Below, one piece after another: positions 17,467 through 27,343 of a stretch of 64,000 nt of DNA. This DNA comes from an uncultured Helicobacter sp. GTDB lineage: Bacteria; Campylobacterota; Campylobacteria; Campylobacterales; Helicobacteraceae. The notes beneath the pieces are model-generated. The model was not told the origin of the DNA. It saw only the letters and a list, made by a program, of their open reading frames with translations, and made no database searches. Every line of letters starts with the position of its first letter. Position 1 is the stretch's first letter. Location of the stretch: NCBI GenBank assembly GCA_944323645.1, contig CALUTE010000004.1, positions 59,083 through 123,082 on the forward strand, written 5' to 3'. A program made the position numbers and the translations under genes.

Positions 17467-18894
17467 ATGCCAAGCAAATCGTATCTTATCGACACTTCAA
17501 TCATCTTAGACGATCCAGAAAACCTCATCTATCTTCACGAAAATGCCAAAAACCTCTTATTTATCAGTGATATTGTCCTAGAAGAACTCGACAAGAAAAA
17601 GACATCAAGTGAAGTGGGTTTTTTTGCACGTGAGTTTTTTCGAAATATCAGCGACCATAGCGCGCAGGATTCTAAGCTTTGCGCCAAAGCAAAAACTAGG
17701 CAATCTTCACTTCCTTCGCCCAAAAAGGGAGATTTTTTGCGTACGATGTATTACGAAGCCAAACAACACACTATTCCGCTTATCATCATCTACCGCCAAC
17801 AATACCAAACAAAACATCTTGAATATGGTTTAAACGACGCACGCATTGCAGAAATAGCAAAAGACTATAATTTAACACTGCTTACCAATGACCTATCGCT
17901 GAAAATCCGATCCTATGCACGCCAGATAAAAGCCCAATCGCTTTTTAGAGACAGGGTGGAAAATCCAAGCGATATAGACTTTTGGCATAAATTTTTACTC
18001 CATAAAGACCTACCGCTAAACCACATAGAAAAAACAAAAACCTTCAAGTCTCTTTCACAATGGAGTCTTATACAAATCGATGAGCAAGATAACACTGATA
18101 GTTCGCTCTATCTTACTGGTAAAAAATATTTTGGTATCAAAGTGGGGAAACATTTTGAAGAGCTTATGCTTGATGAGGTTATTAAAGAAGCAGCACCTTA
18201 TGTTGCACCGATGAATTTAGAGCAAAAAATGCTCTTTTGCCTGCTGACCCATAAACGCAATATTGCTACCATAGCTACCGGTTCTACAGGCTCTGGAAAA
18301 ACTCTTATCGCACTGCAAGCAGGCATAGAGCTTTTTAAGCGTGAAGTCGTTGATGGAATTATCTATTTGCGCAACACAGTCACAGCAAATGACAAAGAAG
18401 CCGAATTGGGATTCCGCAAGGGTGATGAAGATCAAAAGCTTGGCTATTTTATGTATCCTCTTTATAGTGCGATAAATTTTATCATCGATTCATTGCGTAG
18501 TAGCTCCTTGAAAAACTATCTTGAATATCGAGGTGAAGTCAATACGATTCACAAAGAAGATGCCACAGAACATTTTCTTAAAAAACACAATATCCAAGTA
18601 GTTGATATAGCGCACGCTCGTGGTATCACTATACGCAAAAAATTTGTCATTTTTGATGAAGTACAAAATGCCTCAAATGCGACAATAAAGCTAATAGGAA
18701 CAAGACTTGGGGAAGAGAGTCGGATCGTATTTTTAGGAGATTGGGCGCAGATTGATCATCCGTATTTGAGCAAATTCCGCAATGGATCTGTGAGCTTGCT
18801 ACAAAAAGCTATGTATGATGATATGATTGCTGGAATCCAATTGCGTCAGACGATACGAAGCTCGATAGCCCAATGGTTTGGCGAAGCCTTTTAA
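17467..18894 (+). CDS. PIN-PhoH fusion ATPase/RNase (PhoH2/YlaK type)
   Basis: 475 aa. An N-terminal PIN nuclease domain (about 1-150) shows its acidic residues in YLIDTSIILDD, LEELDKKK, NDARIAEIA and LLTNDLSL. A PhoH ATPase domain (about 230-475) follows with Walker A TGSTGSGKT, Walker B KFVIFDEVQNAS and the FLGDWAQID segment. PhoH2 proteins of this layout have ATP-dependent RNA unwinding and RNase activity. No small antitoxin gene precedes it, unlike mycobacterial PhoAT. AAGGAGAAC precedes the ATG. Confidence 0.92.
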   Translation: MPSKSYLIDTSIILDDPENLIYLHENAKNLLFISDIVLEELDKKKTSSEVGFFAREFFRNISDHSAQDSKLCAKAKTRQSSLPSPKKGDFLRTMYYEAKQHTIPLIIIYRQQYQTKHLEYGLNDARIAEIAKDYNLTLLTNDLSLKIRSYARQIKAQSLFRDRVENPSDIDFWHKFLLHKDLPLNHIEKTKTFKSLSQWSLIQIDEQDNTDSSLYLTGKKYFGIKVGKHFEELMLDEVIKEAAPYVAPMNLEQKMLFCLLTHKRNIATIATGSTGSGKTLIALQAGIELFKREVVDGIIYLRNTVTANDKEAELGFRKGDEDQKLGYFMYPLYSAINFIIDSLRSSSLKNYLEYRGEVNTIHKEDATEHFLKKHNIQVVDIAHARGITIRKKFVIFDEVQNASNATIKLIGTRLGEESRIVFLGDWAQIDHPYLSKFRNGSVSLLQKAMYDDMIAGIQLRQTIRSSIAQWFGEAF

Positions 18895-18907
18895 TACCAC
18901 ATAGAGT

Positions 18908-19564
18908 CTATGTAAAACTCCTATAAAAAGCGTGTGTTGCTATACTAAGCATTTCTTTGTCGCCCTTACTATCACCATAGGCATAAATCTCATCATAAGC
19001 ACTCAAATCGTAAGATGCCTTGATACGAATGAGTTTTTCCTTGCCATAGCAATTAGGTGTCGCGAAAAATCCGCTAAGATAGCGTGTGCTAGCAGGCTTA
19101 GAATTATCGATAGATTCTATTTGGCATTGTGATCTAGAATCTAAGTCAAATTCTTGGATGGTTTCTAATCTTGTCGCAATGCAATCCATTCCAAGCTTCT
19201 TACACAAAGGAGCAAGATATTCCTCAAAGCTTGCACTCACCATAACAAGCCTATCACCTCGATCTTTATGCCACAAAAGGCGCTCTAGTGCAGCAGGTTT
19301 TAATCGCCTCTCTAAAACAGCACAAAAACACTCACAATATCCCAAAAAATCCTCATAACGCATTCCTGCAAAAAAATAGCGCATTAAACACTGCTTGGCA
19401 TAAGTGTTGCTAACAAGCCCCAACATAAACCCAAGCAGAATCCAAAATCGTGCTAATAGCCCAAAATAAAGCCTTTTTCGACCATGGACAAATGCGACAA
19501 ACGCAAACAAACTATCACCCTTGCTCATCGTTCCATCAAAATCAAAAAATGCAATACGCACCAT
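18908..19564 (-). CDS. HAD-IB family phosphatase
   Basis: 218-aa HAD-superfamily hydrolase of subfamily IB (SerB/PGP-like). Motif I FFDFDGTMSKGD carries the nucleophile Asp, motif II is MVSASFEEYL, and motif IV is YGDSKGDKEML. A hydrophobic alpha-helical cap (residues 33-60) suggests membrane association, as in PAP-type or 1-acylglycerol-phosphate-linked HAD-IB enzymes. The substrate could be a phospholipid or small phosphate ester; sequence alone does not decide. It converges with the PhoH-like gene. Confidence 0.82.
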   Translation of the reverse strand: MVRIAFFDFDGTMSKGDSLFAFVAFVHGRKRLYFGLLARFWILLGFMLGLVSNTYAKQCLMRYFFAGMRYEDFLGYCECFCAVLERRLKPAALERLLWHKDRGDRLVMVSASFEEYLAPLCKKLGMDCIATRLETIQEFDLDSRSQCQIESIDNSKPASTRYLSGFFATPNCYGKEKLIRIKASYDLSAYDEIYAYGDSKGDKEMLSIATHAFYRSFT

Positions 19565-19798
19565 AACTCCTTGATAAATCTAAGCAAATTTTATAATTGG
19601 TATGATTATAGAATGTCTTTTTAAATAGGTTATTCTAAGTATTATCACCACATCGCCAAGGTGTAATCAGCATACGCCCAAGTGATTTCGTAAGGCAGGC
19701 TTGCAATCCTACAAAGTAGAATCCATTTTAGGCTAATTTAAGATTCTATTTGTTGTTTTAAAGCTAAAATATTTTTCATATCTCTACAAAAGACTATT

Positions 19799-20965
19799 AT
19801 GACACGAAATTATTATCTTTATTTGTTGCTAAATATGGCAGCACTTGCGGCTATTGGACCATTTGTTACAGATTTTTATCTCCCTGCCTTACCTGATATA
19901 CAGAGCTATTTTAGCACGACAACTTCAAGAATACAGCTTTCTATCACTTTTTGCCTCGTGGGTTTGGCGTTTGGTCAGCTTATTATGGGACCTTTGAGCG
20001 ATCGATATGGGCGCAAAAAGATTCTGCTTATTTCTCTTACATTATTTGCTCTTTCTACTGTGGCTTGCTTGGCTTCTTGGGATATCTATTCGTTTCTTAC
20101 ATTTCGTTTTATTCAAGGAATCGCTGGAAGTGGCGGGATTGTTGTTTCTAAATCGGTGGTGGCGGATTTGTTTGCGGGGAAAGACTTGGCGAAGTTTTTC
20201 GCACTGCTTGGGGCGATTCAAGGACTTGCACCCATTATAGCGCCTGTTTTTGGTGGATTTATGCTTGGATACACCACTTGGCACGGAATCTTTGGTATTT
20301 TGCTCGGCTTTGGGGTTATGCTTTGCATATCGCTTATATTTTTCAAAGAAAGCTTACCGCGCCAAAATCGCATAAAAGGTGGCTTTTTGGAGAGTTTTAC
20401 TTTTTGGCATATTTTGCGCAACAAGCAATTTATGCTCTATACCATTACGCAAAGCTTTGCTATGGGCGTGATGTTTAGCTTTATTGCTTCAAGCTCATTT
20501 ATCTTTCAAACATACTTTGGGCTTGATAAATTCTCCTATTCTTTGTGTTTTGCTGGAGCAGCACTTAGTATCACGATTGGTGCAAGTTTGACACCACTTT
20601 TTCGCAGAGAATACCTAGCGCTTAGGGTTGGCATATATGGTTTATTATGTGCTGCTATGGTTTTGTGTGTGGTGCTACAATCAAACCCAAATGTGTGGAT
20701 AGCAGAACTTAGCTTTGGGGTTATGCTTGTGTTTGTTGGATTTATCTTGCCCACTTCAACCGCACTTGCTATGGAAATGGAACGCAGCAACGCAGGCAAT
20801 GCTTCAGCGGTACTTGGCTTTAGCTTTTTTACATTTGGTGGCATACTCTCGCCACTAACAGGTATAGGCGATGATATGTTGTTTTCGGTGAGTATGGTGA
20901 TTCTTGTGTGTGCTATGTGTGCGTTTATCTTTGGAAACTTTGCAACTAAAGGCTTAAAAAGTTGA
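19799..20965 (+). CDS. Bcr/CflA-family drug-resistance MFS transporter
   Basis: 388-aa, 12-helix major-facilitator protein. The MFS motif A between helices 2 and 3 reads GPLSDRYGRKKIL, and the N-terminus TDFYLPALPDI is typical of the Bcr/CflA (DHA1) group of proton-driven exporters of drugs, sulfonamides or cysteine/dipeptides. FIQGIAGSGGIVVSKSVVAD is the conserved helix 4-5 region. It is preceded by 234 nt without a gene and has a weak ribosome-binding site. It converges with the methyltransferase. Confidence 0.88.
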   Translation: MTRNYYLYLLLNMAALAAIGPFVTDFYLPALPDIQSYFSTTTSRIQLSITFCLVGLAFGQLIMGPLSDRYGRKKILLISLTLFALSTVACLASWDIYSFLTFRFIQGIAGSGGIVVSKSVVADLFAGKDLAKFFALLGAIQGLAPIIAPVFGGFMLGYTTWHGIFGILLGFGVMLCISLIFFKESLPRQNRIKGGFLESFTFWHILRNKQFMLYTITQSFAMGVMFSFIASSSFIFQTYFGLDKFSYSLCFAGAALSITIGASLTPLFRREYLALRVGIYGLLCAAMVLCVVLQSNPNVWIAELSFGVMLVFVGFILPTSTALAMEMERSNAGNASAVLGFSFFTFGGILSPLTGIGDDMLFSVSMVILVCAMCAFIFGNFATKGLKS

Positions 20966-21014
20966 TGTGGCAAAAGATATGCGCACAAGGCTATTGGATT
21001 GGCTTTGATGAATG

Positions 21015-21934
21015 CTACTTTGTAAGCACAAAATTTGATCCAAGAATTTTTAAATCATCAAAGGTGTAACGCTTAAAATCCTCGTGTATAGGAAGTGTGC
21101 GCAGAATTTCTTCTTGCTGTGGTGTCGGATAATAAGGGGTTTCTTCCAAAATCTTAAAGCCTGCTTCTAAAATCATTGCACGATAATCGCTGTGGCGCAG
21201 TCTGTTTTGGTAGTGAAGTGCAGAGTTGTAGCGCTTCCATTGCTGTTGTGAAAACTGCAAAAAATTATAAACAGAAATGCTAGAATCAAAATATGCATAG
21301 TGATCTTGATAGTCAATTTGAAAGATTATTACCCCCCCCCCCCATTCAATATTTTATAGCACTCTTTCAAAATAGCTTTAATGGATAATATCGGTATATG
21401 CTCAAGTACAGCGTATGAGCCTATATAATCTATGCTACTCTCTGCAAAAGATGTATTGCTAGCATCTTGCAAAGAATAATGAATCCCAAGCGTATCTGCC
21501 AAAAATTGCTTTATATCGGATTTTGATGGGGTGATAGATGTTTTTTCTTGCAAAATAAGTGCATACTTACTTAATGTATCTTTGATCAGCTCTGCTTTGA
21601 TAAGCTCACGCACATCAACGACATAAAGCGCACCCAAACCAAGTACTTTGCGCAAGCCTATAGGTGTGAGCAAATCCCACCCAGCACCAAACTCAAAATA
21701 CCGCTTTGTATGGTATTCATCAGTGTTTGAGTATCGCTTGATTATCTTGCTTGTAGTTAGGACTTTTGCCTCATAATTTTTCTTGAATGCTTCGTATGAA
21801 AGTGGTAGGTTGTGCGTGATGTGTTTTTGAGCAAAATAGTTTAGTTTCTCCCCATAAGGCAGAATCGAAAAGATCCTTTGTATTAATGCTTTATGTGTCC
21901 ATTTCATAGTGTGCCTTTGATGTTTGTAAGCCAA
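21015..21934 (-). CDS. Phase-variable class I SAM methyltransferase (OFF as sequenced)
   Basis: The gene is split by a 12-G tract (plus-strand C at 21332-21343). Upstream, 201 codons from ATG 21934 include the SAM-binding start RYFEFGAGWDLLTPIG and SYAVLEHIP, then run into GGGG and a TAA at 21329-21331. The frame that resumes beyond the tract reads VIIFQIDYQDHYAYFDSS, then the YNSALHYQNRLRHSDY segment, and ends at 21015. With 13 or 10 G the two frames join into one protein of about 306 aa. It follows cysQ by 40 nt in the sulfation operon, which suggests it methylates the same surface molecule; that is inference. Target unknown. Confidence 0.88.
21332..21343. repeat. C12/G12 phase-variation tract
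   Basis: Twelve C on the plus strand (G on the coding strand) inside the methyltransferase gene. Slipped-strand change to 13 or 10 restores the full reading frame. Confidence 0.95.
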
Positions 21935-21974
21935 TGGTTTAGCAATTTGTGTAGCACAGAGTGTGCTTATACGC

Positions 21975-22718
21975 TTATTGTACTATAAAATATGGGTTTT
22001 CTAAGCTCCTTTTGTTATAGACTAAAGGTTTTTTGGTAAAAAAATCATAGCTCATCTTCCCTGCCTCACGCACAATAGCATCGGCTGCTGCAGTATCCCA
22101 TTCCATAGTTGGAGCAAGCCGAGGATAAATATCTGCTTCACCGCTTGCAACCAAACAAAACTTAAGCGAACTTCCCATAGAAATAAAGTTTTTTGGTTTG
22201 TTTGTGTTTATAGAATCTATAAAATCGCGCGTTTCTTCGCTCATATGAGATTTGCTAGCTACTATCGTATAAACTTCGCTTTGTTGCAATAGCGGCAAAG
22301 ACACATCATTTCTAAACGCTCCACAGCCCTTTTTCGCACTATATAGCACATCAATAGCAGGAGCATACACCACACCAAGCACAGGAGTGTCCTTATGAAT
22401 AAGGGCTATATTTATGGTAAATTCACCATTTTTCTTGATAAACTCCTTTGTGCCATCGATTGGATCGATCATAAAAAAATACTCCCAATTTTTGCGTTCA
22501 TTAAAAGAAGTTAGCTTATTTTCTTCAGAAAGTAAAGGAATATTAAAGCACTCAAGATTCTCGCACAAGATTCTATTTGCCACAATGTCTGCTTCACTCA
22601 AAGGGCTTTTGTCTTCTTTTTCATACACCTTAAAATCTCGCTTATAAATATCCATAACCGCCGCCCCAGCAATAAGTGCTATGTCTTTGATAACTTGTAG
22701 TTTAATGGTATGTAGCAT
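21975..22718 (-). CDS. cysQ: 3'(2'),5'-bisphosphate nucleotidase
   Basis: Removes the 3'-phosphate of PAP, the by-product of PAPS-dependent sulfotransferases, and prevents its build-up. 247 aa of the inositol-monophosphatase/CysQ family: LLSEENK, MIDPIDGTKEFIKKNGEF and MEWDTAAADAIVREAG are the metal/substrate motifs. Its start overlaps the cysC stop by 17 nt, so it is translated within the operon. Its presence next to cysD, cysN, cysC and a sulfotransferase fits PAP recycling after sulfotransfer. Confidence 0.95.
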   Translation of the reverse strand: MLHTIKLQVIKDIALIAGAAVMDIYKRDFKVYEKEDKSPLSEADIVANRILCENLECFNIPLLSEENKLTSFNERKNWEYFFMIDPIDGTKEFIKKNGEFTINIALIHKDTPVLGVVYAPAIDVLYSAKKGCGAFRNDVSLPLLQQSEVYTIVASKSHMSEETRDFIDSINTNKPKNFISMGSSLKFCLVASGEADIYPRLAPTMEWDTAAADAIVREAGKMSYDFFTKKPLVYNKRSLENPYFIVQ

Positions 22719-23304
22719 AAATGTATCCTTGCTGTGTTAGATATGTTAGTAAAGATTCCACATTGCTTTCAAGAGGTGCGCAGCCATTTAAGTGCAACTC
22801 TGGATTGCGTGGAATCTCATAAGGGCTTGTTATTCCACTAAAGTTTGCAATTACACCACTTCTAGCTTTTGCATAGAGCCCTTTTGGATCACGCTGCTCG
22901 CAAACTTCTAGCGGCGTATCGACAAAAATTTCTACAAACTCATACGACTCAACAAGACTACGAACAAATGCCCTATCGCTTGCAAATGGAGCGATAAAAG
23001 CACTAAGCACAATAAGTCCAGAATCTACAAATAGCTTGCACACTTCACCAACGCGTCGCATATTTTCTCGCCTAGAATTTTCATCAAATGAAAGATCGCT
23101 ATTTAGCCCAAGTCTCACATTATCGCCATCAAGTAAATATGTATGCACTCCAAGCTTAAACAACTTCTGCTCAAGTGCATTTGCAAGGCTGGATTTGCCG
23201 CTGCCACTTAGTCCTGTTAGCCACAAAATACAAGGATTCTGATTTTTAAGCAGAGCGCGATTGGCTTTTGTGATGGTTGTTTGATGCGGAGTAAGGTTTG
23301 TCAT
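22702..23304 (-). CDS. cysC: Adenylylsulfate (APS) kinase
   Basis: Phosphorylates APS to PAPS. 200 aa from ATG 23304, which follows TAGGAAG; the longer frame would start inside the permease gene. Walker A is LTGLSGSGKSS; DGDNVRLGLNSDLSF and the RREN..RVGEV segment are APS-kinase signatures. The FISP loop, whose Ser is phosphorylated in E. coli CysC, reads FIAPF here, so that Ser is Ala. Some active APS kinases do not need this Ser. The sulfate-activating partners cysD and cysN lie upstream in the same operon. Confidence 0.95.
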   Translation of the reverse strand: MTNLTPHQTTITKANRALLKNQNPCILWLTGLSGSGKSSLANALEQKLFKLGVHTYLLDGDNVRLGLNSDLSFDENSRRENMRRVGEVCKLFVDSGLIVLSAFIAPFASDRAFVRSLVESYEFVEIFVDTPLEVCEQRDPKGLYAKARSGVIANFSGITSPYEIPRNPELHLNGCAPLESNVESLLTYLTQQGYIYATYH

Positions 23305-23311
23305 AAGCTTC

Positions 23312-25039
23312 CTAAAATGTAAAAAATAAAGGCACACAAATGAGCACAATAGCGCTATATACAACCGATACAATAGCCCCAATTTTGATAAAATCCATTA
23401 TCTTATATTCACACAATGAGCTAACCATAAGATGTGTTTGGTAGCCATGAGGTATCATAAAGCCAGCACTCGCCCCATACGCTACAGCAAAAATAAAAGG
23501 CAGAGGACTAACTCCAAGGCTTGTAGCAGTAGCAAACCCTATGGGAAAGGCAAGTGCTGCAGCGGCGTTGTTGGTAATAAATTCTGTCAAAAGTAGTGTG
23601 ATAAGATAAACACCAACAAAACTTCCATATACACCATATATGCCAAAAACACCAATCACAAACCCTGCTAAATCCTGTGCCAAACCACTAGCAACCAAAA
23701 CCTTTGTGATAGCCAGCGATGAACCCACAATGAAAAATATATCAAAATTAAAGCGCCTTTTTATCTCGCCAAAACTAAGAATCCTAAAAAACAATAGACA
23801 AAAAAGTAGTACAAGCAAGGCTTTGGTAAAACTTACCACTTCAAGTGCAGAAATCACAATCACCGTAACAAACGCACTAATCACAAAAAGGCTTTGTAGG
23901 AGGCTTAGTTTATTGTTTGGCTTGATATTTGAGAGAATATGGAAGTTTTTGCTTAGATTCTCGCGCGAAAAGAAGTCTTTGCCTATGGCTAGAATCAGCC
24001 TATCACCAGCCTGCAATGCTACATCACCTATTTTTTTGATAAAGCTATCACCGCGTTGCAAAGAAATAATAGCCGCATCGAATTTAGATCGAAAATTTGC
24101 CTCTTTGACCTTTTTGCCAAGAAGCGTTGAAGTGGGCATAATGATAGTATCGATAAAAGCACTTTTATCAATTGTGTAGCCTGTATCAATCTCTAGTCCA
24201 TTAAATTTTTGCAGAATCTTGATATGCGCAATATCACCGCTAAAAATAAGTTCATCGCCTTTTTGTATGATCTCATTGTGCGAGACTGGTGCGATATTTA
24301 CGCCATTTCTTAGAATCTCTACCAAAAACAAAAACTCCAAATTCCTTAACCCATTCTCCTGCACACTTTTGCCAATAAGCGTACTAGAATCTAGTACTTT
24401 TAAGGCTATGATATGCTCTTTTAGATCCTTTGGCTTTTCTTGATATTGTGGCAAAAGATACGAAAAAGCCATAAGACAAATAAGCATTCCAACACTTAGG
24501 GTAAGCCCTACTGGCAAAAAATCAAACATCTTTAAACTTTCTAAGCCATTTTGAATCACAAAGGAATTAACAATAAGATTTGTCGAAGTGCCAATAAGCG
24601 TAATCGTCCCACCAACGATAGCAAAATAAGAAAGTGGTATAAGAAGTTTAGAAGGGGGCTGTGAGGTATTGTGTTTCACAATCCCCATAAAGCTTGCCAC
24701 AACAGCAGTGTTGTTTAAAAACGCGGAAATACCCGTAGTTATCACACCAAGCTTAAAAAGTGAAAACAAATAGCTTTTGCTTATGAGAAATTTGGAACAA
24801 GATTCTATAATAATCGTTTTTTCAACCGCTAGCGAAACACATAAAAGAAGCATAAGTGCTATGAGTGAATCGTTTGTATAGGAGCTAACCCACATTGAAA
24901 AATCCAAATACCCAAACACATAATACAACCCCGCCACACTCACAAACAACACTGAAGGGCGCAGTTTGTTATGTATTAGCAAAGCAATCAAAGCTGCTAG
25001 ACTCACACCTACAATAATCTTCATAGAGTCTATGTTCAT
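23312..25039 (-). CDS. SLC13-family permease with two TrkA-C domains (probable sulfate uptake)
   Basis: 575-aa polytopic membrane protein with a DASS/SLC13 fold interrupted in the middle by two RCK_C (TrkA-C) domains, roughly residues 210-285 and 295-365. This is the arrangement of SLT-type sulfate/anion symporters in algae and bacteria. The helix-hairpin segments ISAFLNNTAVVASF and FITNNAAAALAFPIG carry the NNTA/NNAA anion-binding motifs. ATG 25039 overlaps the cysN stop (ATGA). Position between cysN and cysC strongly suggests it imports sulfate for PAPS synthesis. Na+ or H+ coupling is unknown. Confidence 0.88.
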   Translation of the reverse strand: MNIDSMKIIVGVSLAALIALLIHNKLRPSVLFVSVAGLYYVFGYLDFSMWVSSYTNDSLIALMLLLCVSLAVEKTIIIESCSKFLISKSYLFSLFKLGVITTGISAFLNNTAVVASFMGIVKHNTSQPPSKLLIPLSYFAIVGGTITLIGTSTNLIVNSFVIQNGLESLKMFDFLPVGLTLSVGMLICLMAFSYLLPQYQEKPKDLKEHIIALKVLDSSTLIGKSVQENGLRNLEFLFLVEILRNGVNIAPVSHNEIIQKGDELIFSGDIAHIKILQKFNGLEIDTGYTIDKSAFIDTIIMPTSTLLGKKVKEANFRSKFDAAIISLQRGDSFIKKIGDVALQAGDRLILAIGKDFFSRENLSKNFHILSNIKPNNKLSLLQSLFVISAFVTVIVISALEVVSFTKALLVLLFCLLFFRILSFGEIKRRFNFDIFFIVGSSLAITKVLVASGLAQDLAGFVIGVFGIYGVYGSFVGVYLITLLLTEFITNNAAAALAFPIGFATATSLGVSPLPFIFAVAYGASAGFMIPHGYQTHLMVSSLCEYKIMDFIKIGAIVSVVYSAIVLICVPLFFTF

Positions 25040-26445
25040 ATTTCTTTGCACCCCCATTCTGGGTAGTTTGCTCGTATGAAGGCATTAAGTGCTATTTCGC
25101 CTGCAGTGTAGGTTTTGTGGGGGTTAGATTCTATCATACTAGATTCTGGGGCGTGAGAGTCGTATTTTGGCGTATGAGAATCTATAGAATCTAACACCTC
25201 GCAAATCATCCCCGCACCAAGCGTTTGGTTGGAATATTTATCGATGATAATAAAAGCCCCCATAGTTTTGTTTCTCGCATAGCATTGCACAGGGATTGGC
25301 TTTTGCACTCTAAGCGTACATTTAGCAATATCATTTACTCTCAAACTTGTTGCACTAAGATTGTTGAAAGTATTGACGTCTTTTTTATAGTCAATCGATA
25401 GAATCTGCGCGCCGCACAAATTGTGTGCGAGCTTTATAAGATAATGTGTTTGTGGCTCAAGTGGCGCAAAAGCGATAATCATAGCACTAAATGTGTTGGT
25501 TACTCTAAGTGCGTGGTTAGTACTTGCTATGCAATCCCCCCTTGAAACATCACATTCATTCTCCAAACACACGCTTATAGACATACCACTAAATGCCTCT
25601 TTGGCAGAGGTGCAATCTTGGGTGATGATTTTTGCTATTTTTGTGTGTTGCATTGAGGGCAAAATCACAATCTCATCGCCAAGCTTGCACTTGCCACTTG
25701 CGACTTGCCCACAAAAAGCACGAAAATCTGAATTTGGGCGATTGACATACTGCACAGGCAAGATAAATGAATCTTGTGCCTTTGAGCTAGAATCTAACTC
25801 TATGTTTTCTAGTAGCGTAAGGAGACTCTCGCCTTTATACCACGCTAGATTCTCGCTTTTATGCACAATATTATCACCCTTTAGCGCGGATATAGGGATA
25901 AAATGTGCTTGTATATCGTCTCCAAGTTGCTCTAAAATGCTCGTCCTATAAGCATAGCAAATCGCTTCAAATGCACTCTTGCTGTAAGCGATACGATCCA
26001 TTTTATTCACTGCAATGATAAAATGCTGCACGCCAAGTAAATGCACAATGTAGGAATGACGCCTTGTTTGTGTAAGTAAGCCCTTGCAAGCATCTATGAG
26101 AAGAATCGCTATATCCGAGGTACTCGCACCCGTTGCCATATTGCGCGTGTATTGTTCGTGCCCAGGAGTATCAGCGATGATAAATTTGCGCTTTTTTGTA
26201 TTGAAAAATCGATAGGCAACATCAATTGTTATGCCTTGCTCTCGTTCGCTTGAGAGTCCATCGACCAAAAGAGCGAAGTCTAGATTCTCTCCCTGCGTAC
26301 CAAGTGCTTTGCTATCTTTTTTAAGAGCACTAAGCTGGTCATCAAAAATCGCTTTTGTATCGTATAAAAGCCTACCAATTAGCGTGGATTTGCCATCATC
26401 TACACTTCCACAAGTGATAAACCGACAAATCTCTTGTGTCATCAA
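25036..26445 (-). CDS. cysN: Sulfate adenylyltransferase subunit 1 (GTPase)
   Basis: GTPase subunit of ATP sulfurylase, which drives APS formation with CysD. 469 aa with an EF-Tu-like G domain: [18 protein letters not shown] (G1), [12 protein letters not shown] (G3), NKMD (G4). Beta-barrel domains II-III follow. The C-terminal linker (about residues 418-450) is a variable DS/ES-rich stretch in which four AGAATCT/AGATTCT heptamers lie within 67 bp. No APS-kinase domain is fused; cysC is separate. Overlaps cysD (ATGA). Confidence 0.96.
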   Translation of the reverse strand: MMTQEICRFITCGSVDDGKSTLIGRLLYDTKAIFDDQLSALKKDSKALGTQGENLDFALLVDGLSSEREQGITIDVAYRFFNTKKRKFIIADTPGHEQYTRNMATGASTSDIAILLIDACKGLLTQTRRHSYIVHLLGVQHFIIAVNKMDRIAYSKSAFEAICYAYRTSILEQLGDDIQAHFIPISALKGDNIVHKSENLAWYKGESLLTLLENIELDSSSKAQDSFILPVQYVNRPNSDFRAFCGQVASGKCKLGDEIVILPSMQHTKIAKIITQDCTSAKEAFSGMSISVCLENECDVSRGDCIASTNHALRVTNTFSAMIIAFAPLEPQTHYLIKLAHNLCGAQILSIDYKKDVNTFNNLSATSLRVNDIAKCTLRVQKPIPVQCYARNKTMGAFIIIDKYSNQTLGAGMICEVLDSIDSHTPKYDSHAPESSMIESNPHKTYTAGEIALNAFIRANYPEWGCKEI

Positions 26446-27341
26446 AAATACCCTTCCTGCTTTTTCTTCTCCATACTAGAATCCTCATCGTTATCTATAA
26501 GTCTGCCCTGCCGCTCACTCGTGTTAGCAAGGCGAAGTTCTTCTATAATCTGGTCGAGATTCTGCGCATTTGAAGCGATAGCACCAGTTAGTGGGTAACA
26601 GCCAAGCGTACGGAAGCGCACCATTTCTTTTTTCTTTTGTGCGGCAAGCTCTTTTGGCATACGTTTATCATCTACCAAAATCTTTGTCCCCATATACTCC
26701 ACCACATCACGCTCTTTAGCAAAATACAGACTTGGAATCGGAATATTTTCAAGCCTGATATACTCCCACACATCAAGCTCCTCCCAATTACTTAGTGGAA
26801 AAACACGTATAGATTCTCCTTGTTTATGCCTGCCATTGTAGAGATTCCATAGTTCTGGACGCTGGTTTTTAGGGTCCCAGCGATGAACACTATCGCGAAA
26901 AGAGTAGATTCTCTCTTTTGCGCGAGATTTCTCCTCATCGCGTCGCGCCCCGCCAAACACAGCATCGAAGCGATACATATCAAGCATTTGCTTTAAGGCT
27001 TGGGTTTTCATAATGTCTGTGTGCATAGCCTGCCCGTGGATAAAGGGCGAAATATTGAGTTCCTCGCCCTTTGGGTTGGTATAGACAATAAGCTCCATAC
27101 CTACTTCTTTCGCACGTCTATCGCGAAAGGCTATCATCTCTTGAAACTTCCATTTGGTATCGATATGCACCAAAGGCAGAGGAGGCGGAGCTGGGTAGAA
27201 CGCCTTTTGTAGCAAATGCAGCATAACTGAACTATCTTTACCCACACTATAAAGCATTGCAGGGTTTTTAAACTCTGCTATAACCTCACGGATAATATAG
27301 ATCGATTCGGATTCTAGGGCACCAAGGTAGCTTAGACTCAT
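26442..27341 (-). CDS. cysD: Sulfate adenylyltransferase subunit 2
   Basis: Catalytic subunit of ATP sulfurylase, making APS from ATP and sulfate. About 299 aa, matching E. coli CysD in length and sequence: [20 protein letters not shown] (PP-loop), [19 protein letters not shown] and [11 protein letters not shown] at the C-terminus. The start is ATG 27341 or the GTG at 27344, which overlaps the sulfotransferase TAG stop; the two give a 3-nt difference. Second gene of the operon. Confidence 0.96.
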   Translation of the reverse strand: MSLSYLGALESESIYIIREVIAEFKNPAMLYSVGKDSSVMLHLLQKAFYPAPPPLPLVHIDTKWKFQEMIAFRDRRAKEVGMELIVYTNPKGEELNISPFIHGQAMHTDIMKTQALKQMLDMYRFDAVFGGARRDEEKSRAKERIYSFRDSVHRWDPKNQRPELWNLYNGRHKQGESIRVFPLSNWEELDVWEYIRLENIPIPSLYFAKERDVVEYMGTKILVDDKRMPKELAAQKKKEMVRFRTLGCYPLTGAIASNAQNLDQIIEELRLANTSERQGRLIDNDEDSSMEKKKQEGYF

Positions 27342-27343
27342 CA

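Noticed and set aside
23305..23382. Longer cysC start giving a hydrophobic N-terminal extension
   Set aside because: The extension lies inside the SLC13 gene, and the ATG at 23304 has its own TAGGAAG site.
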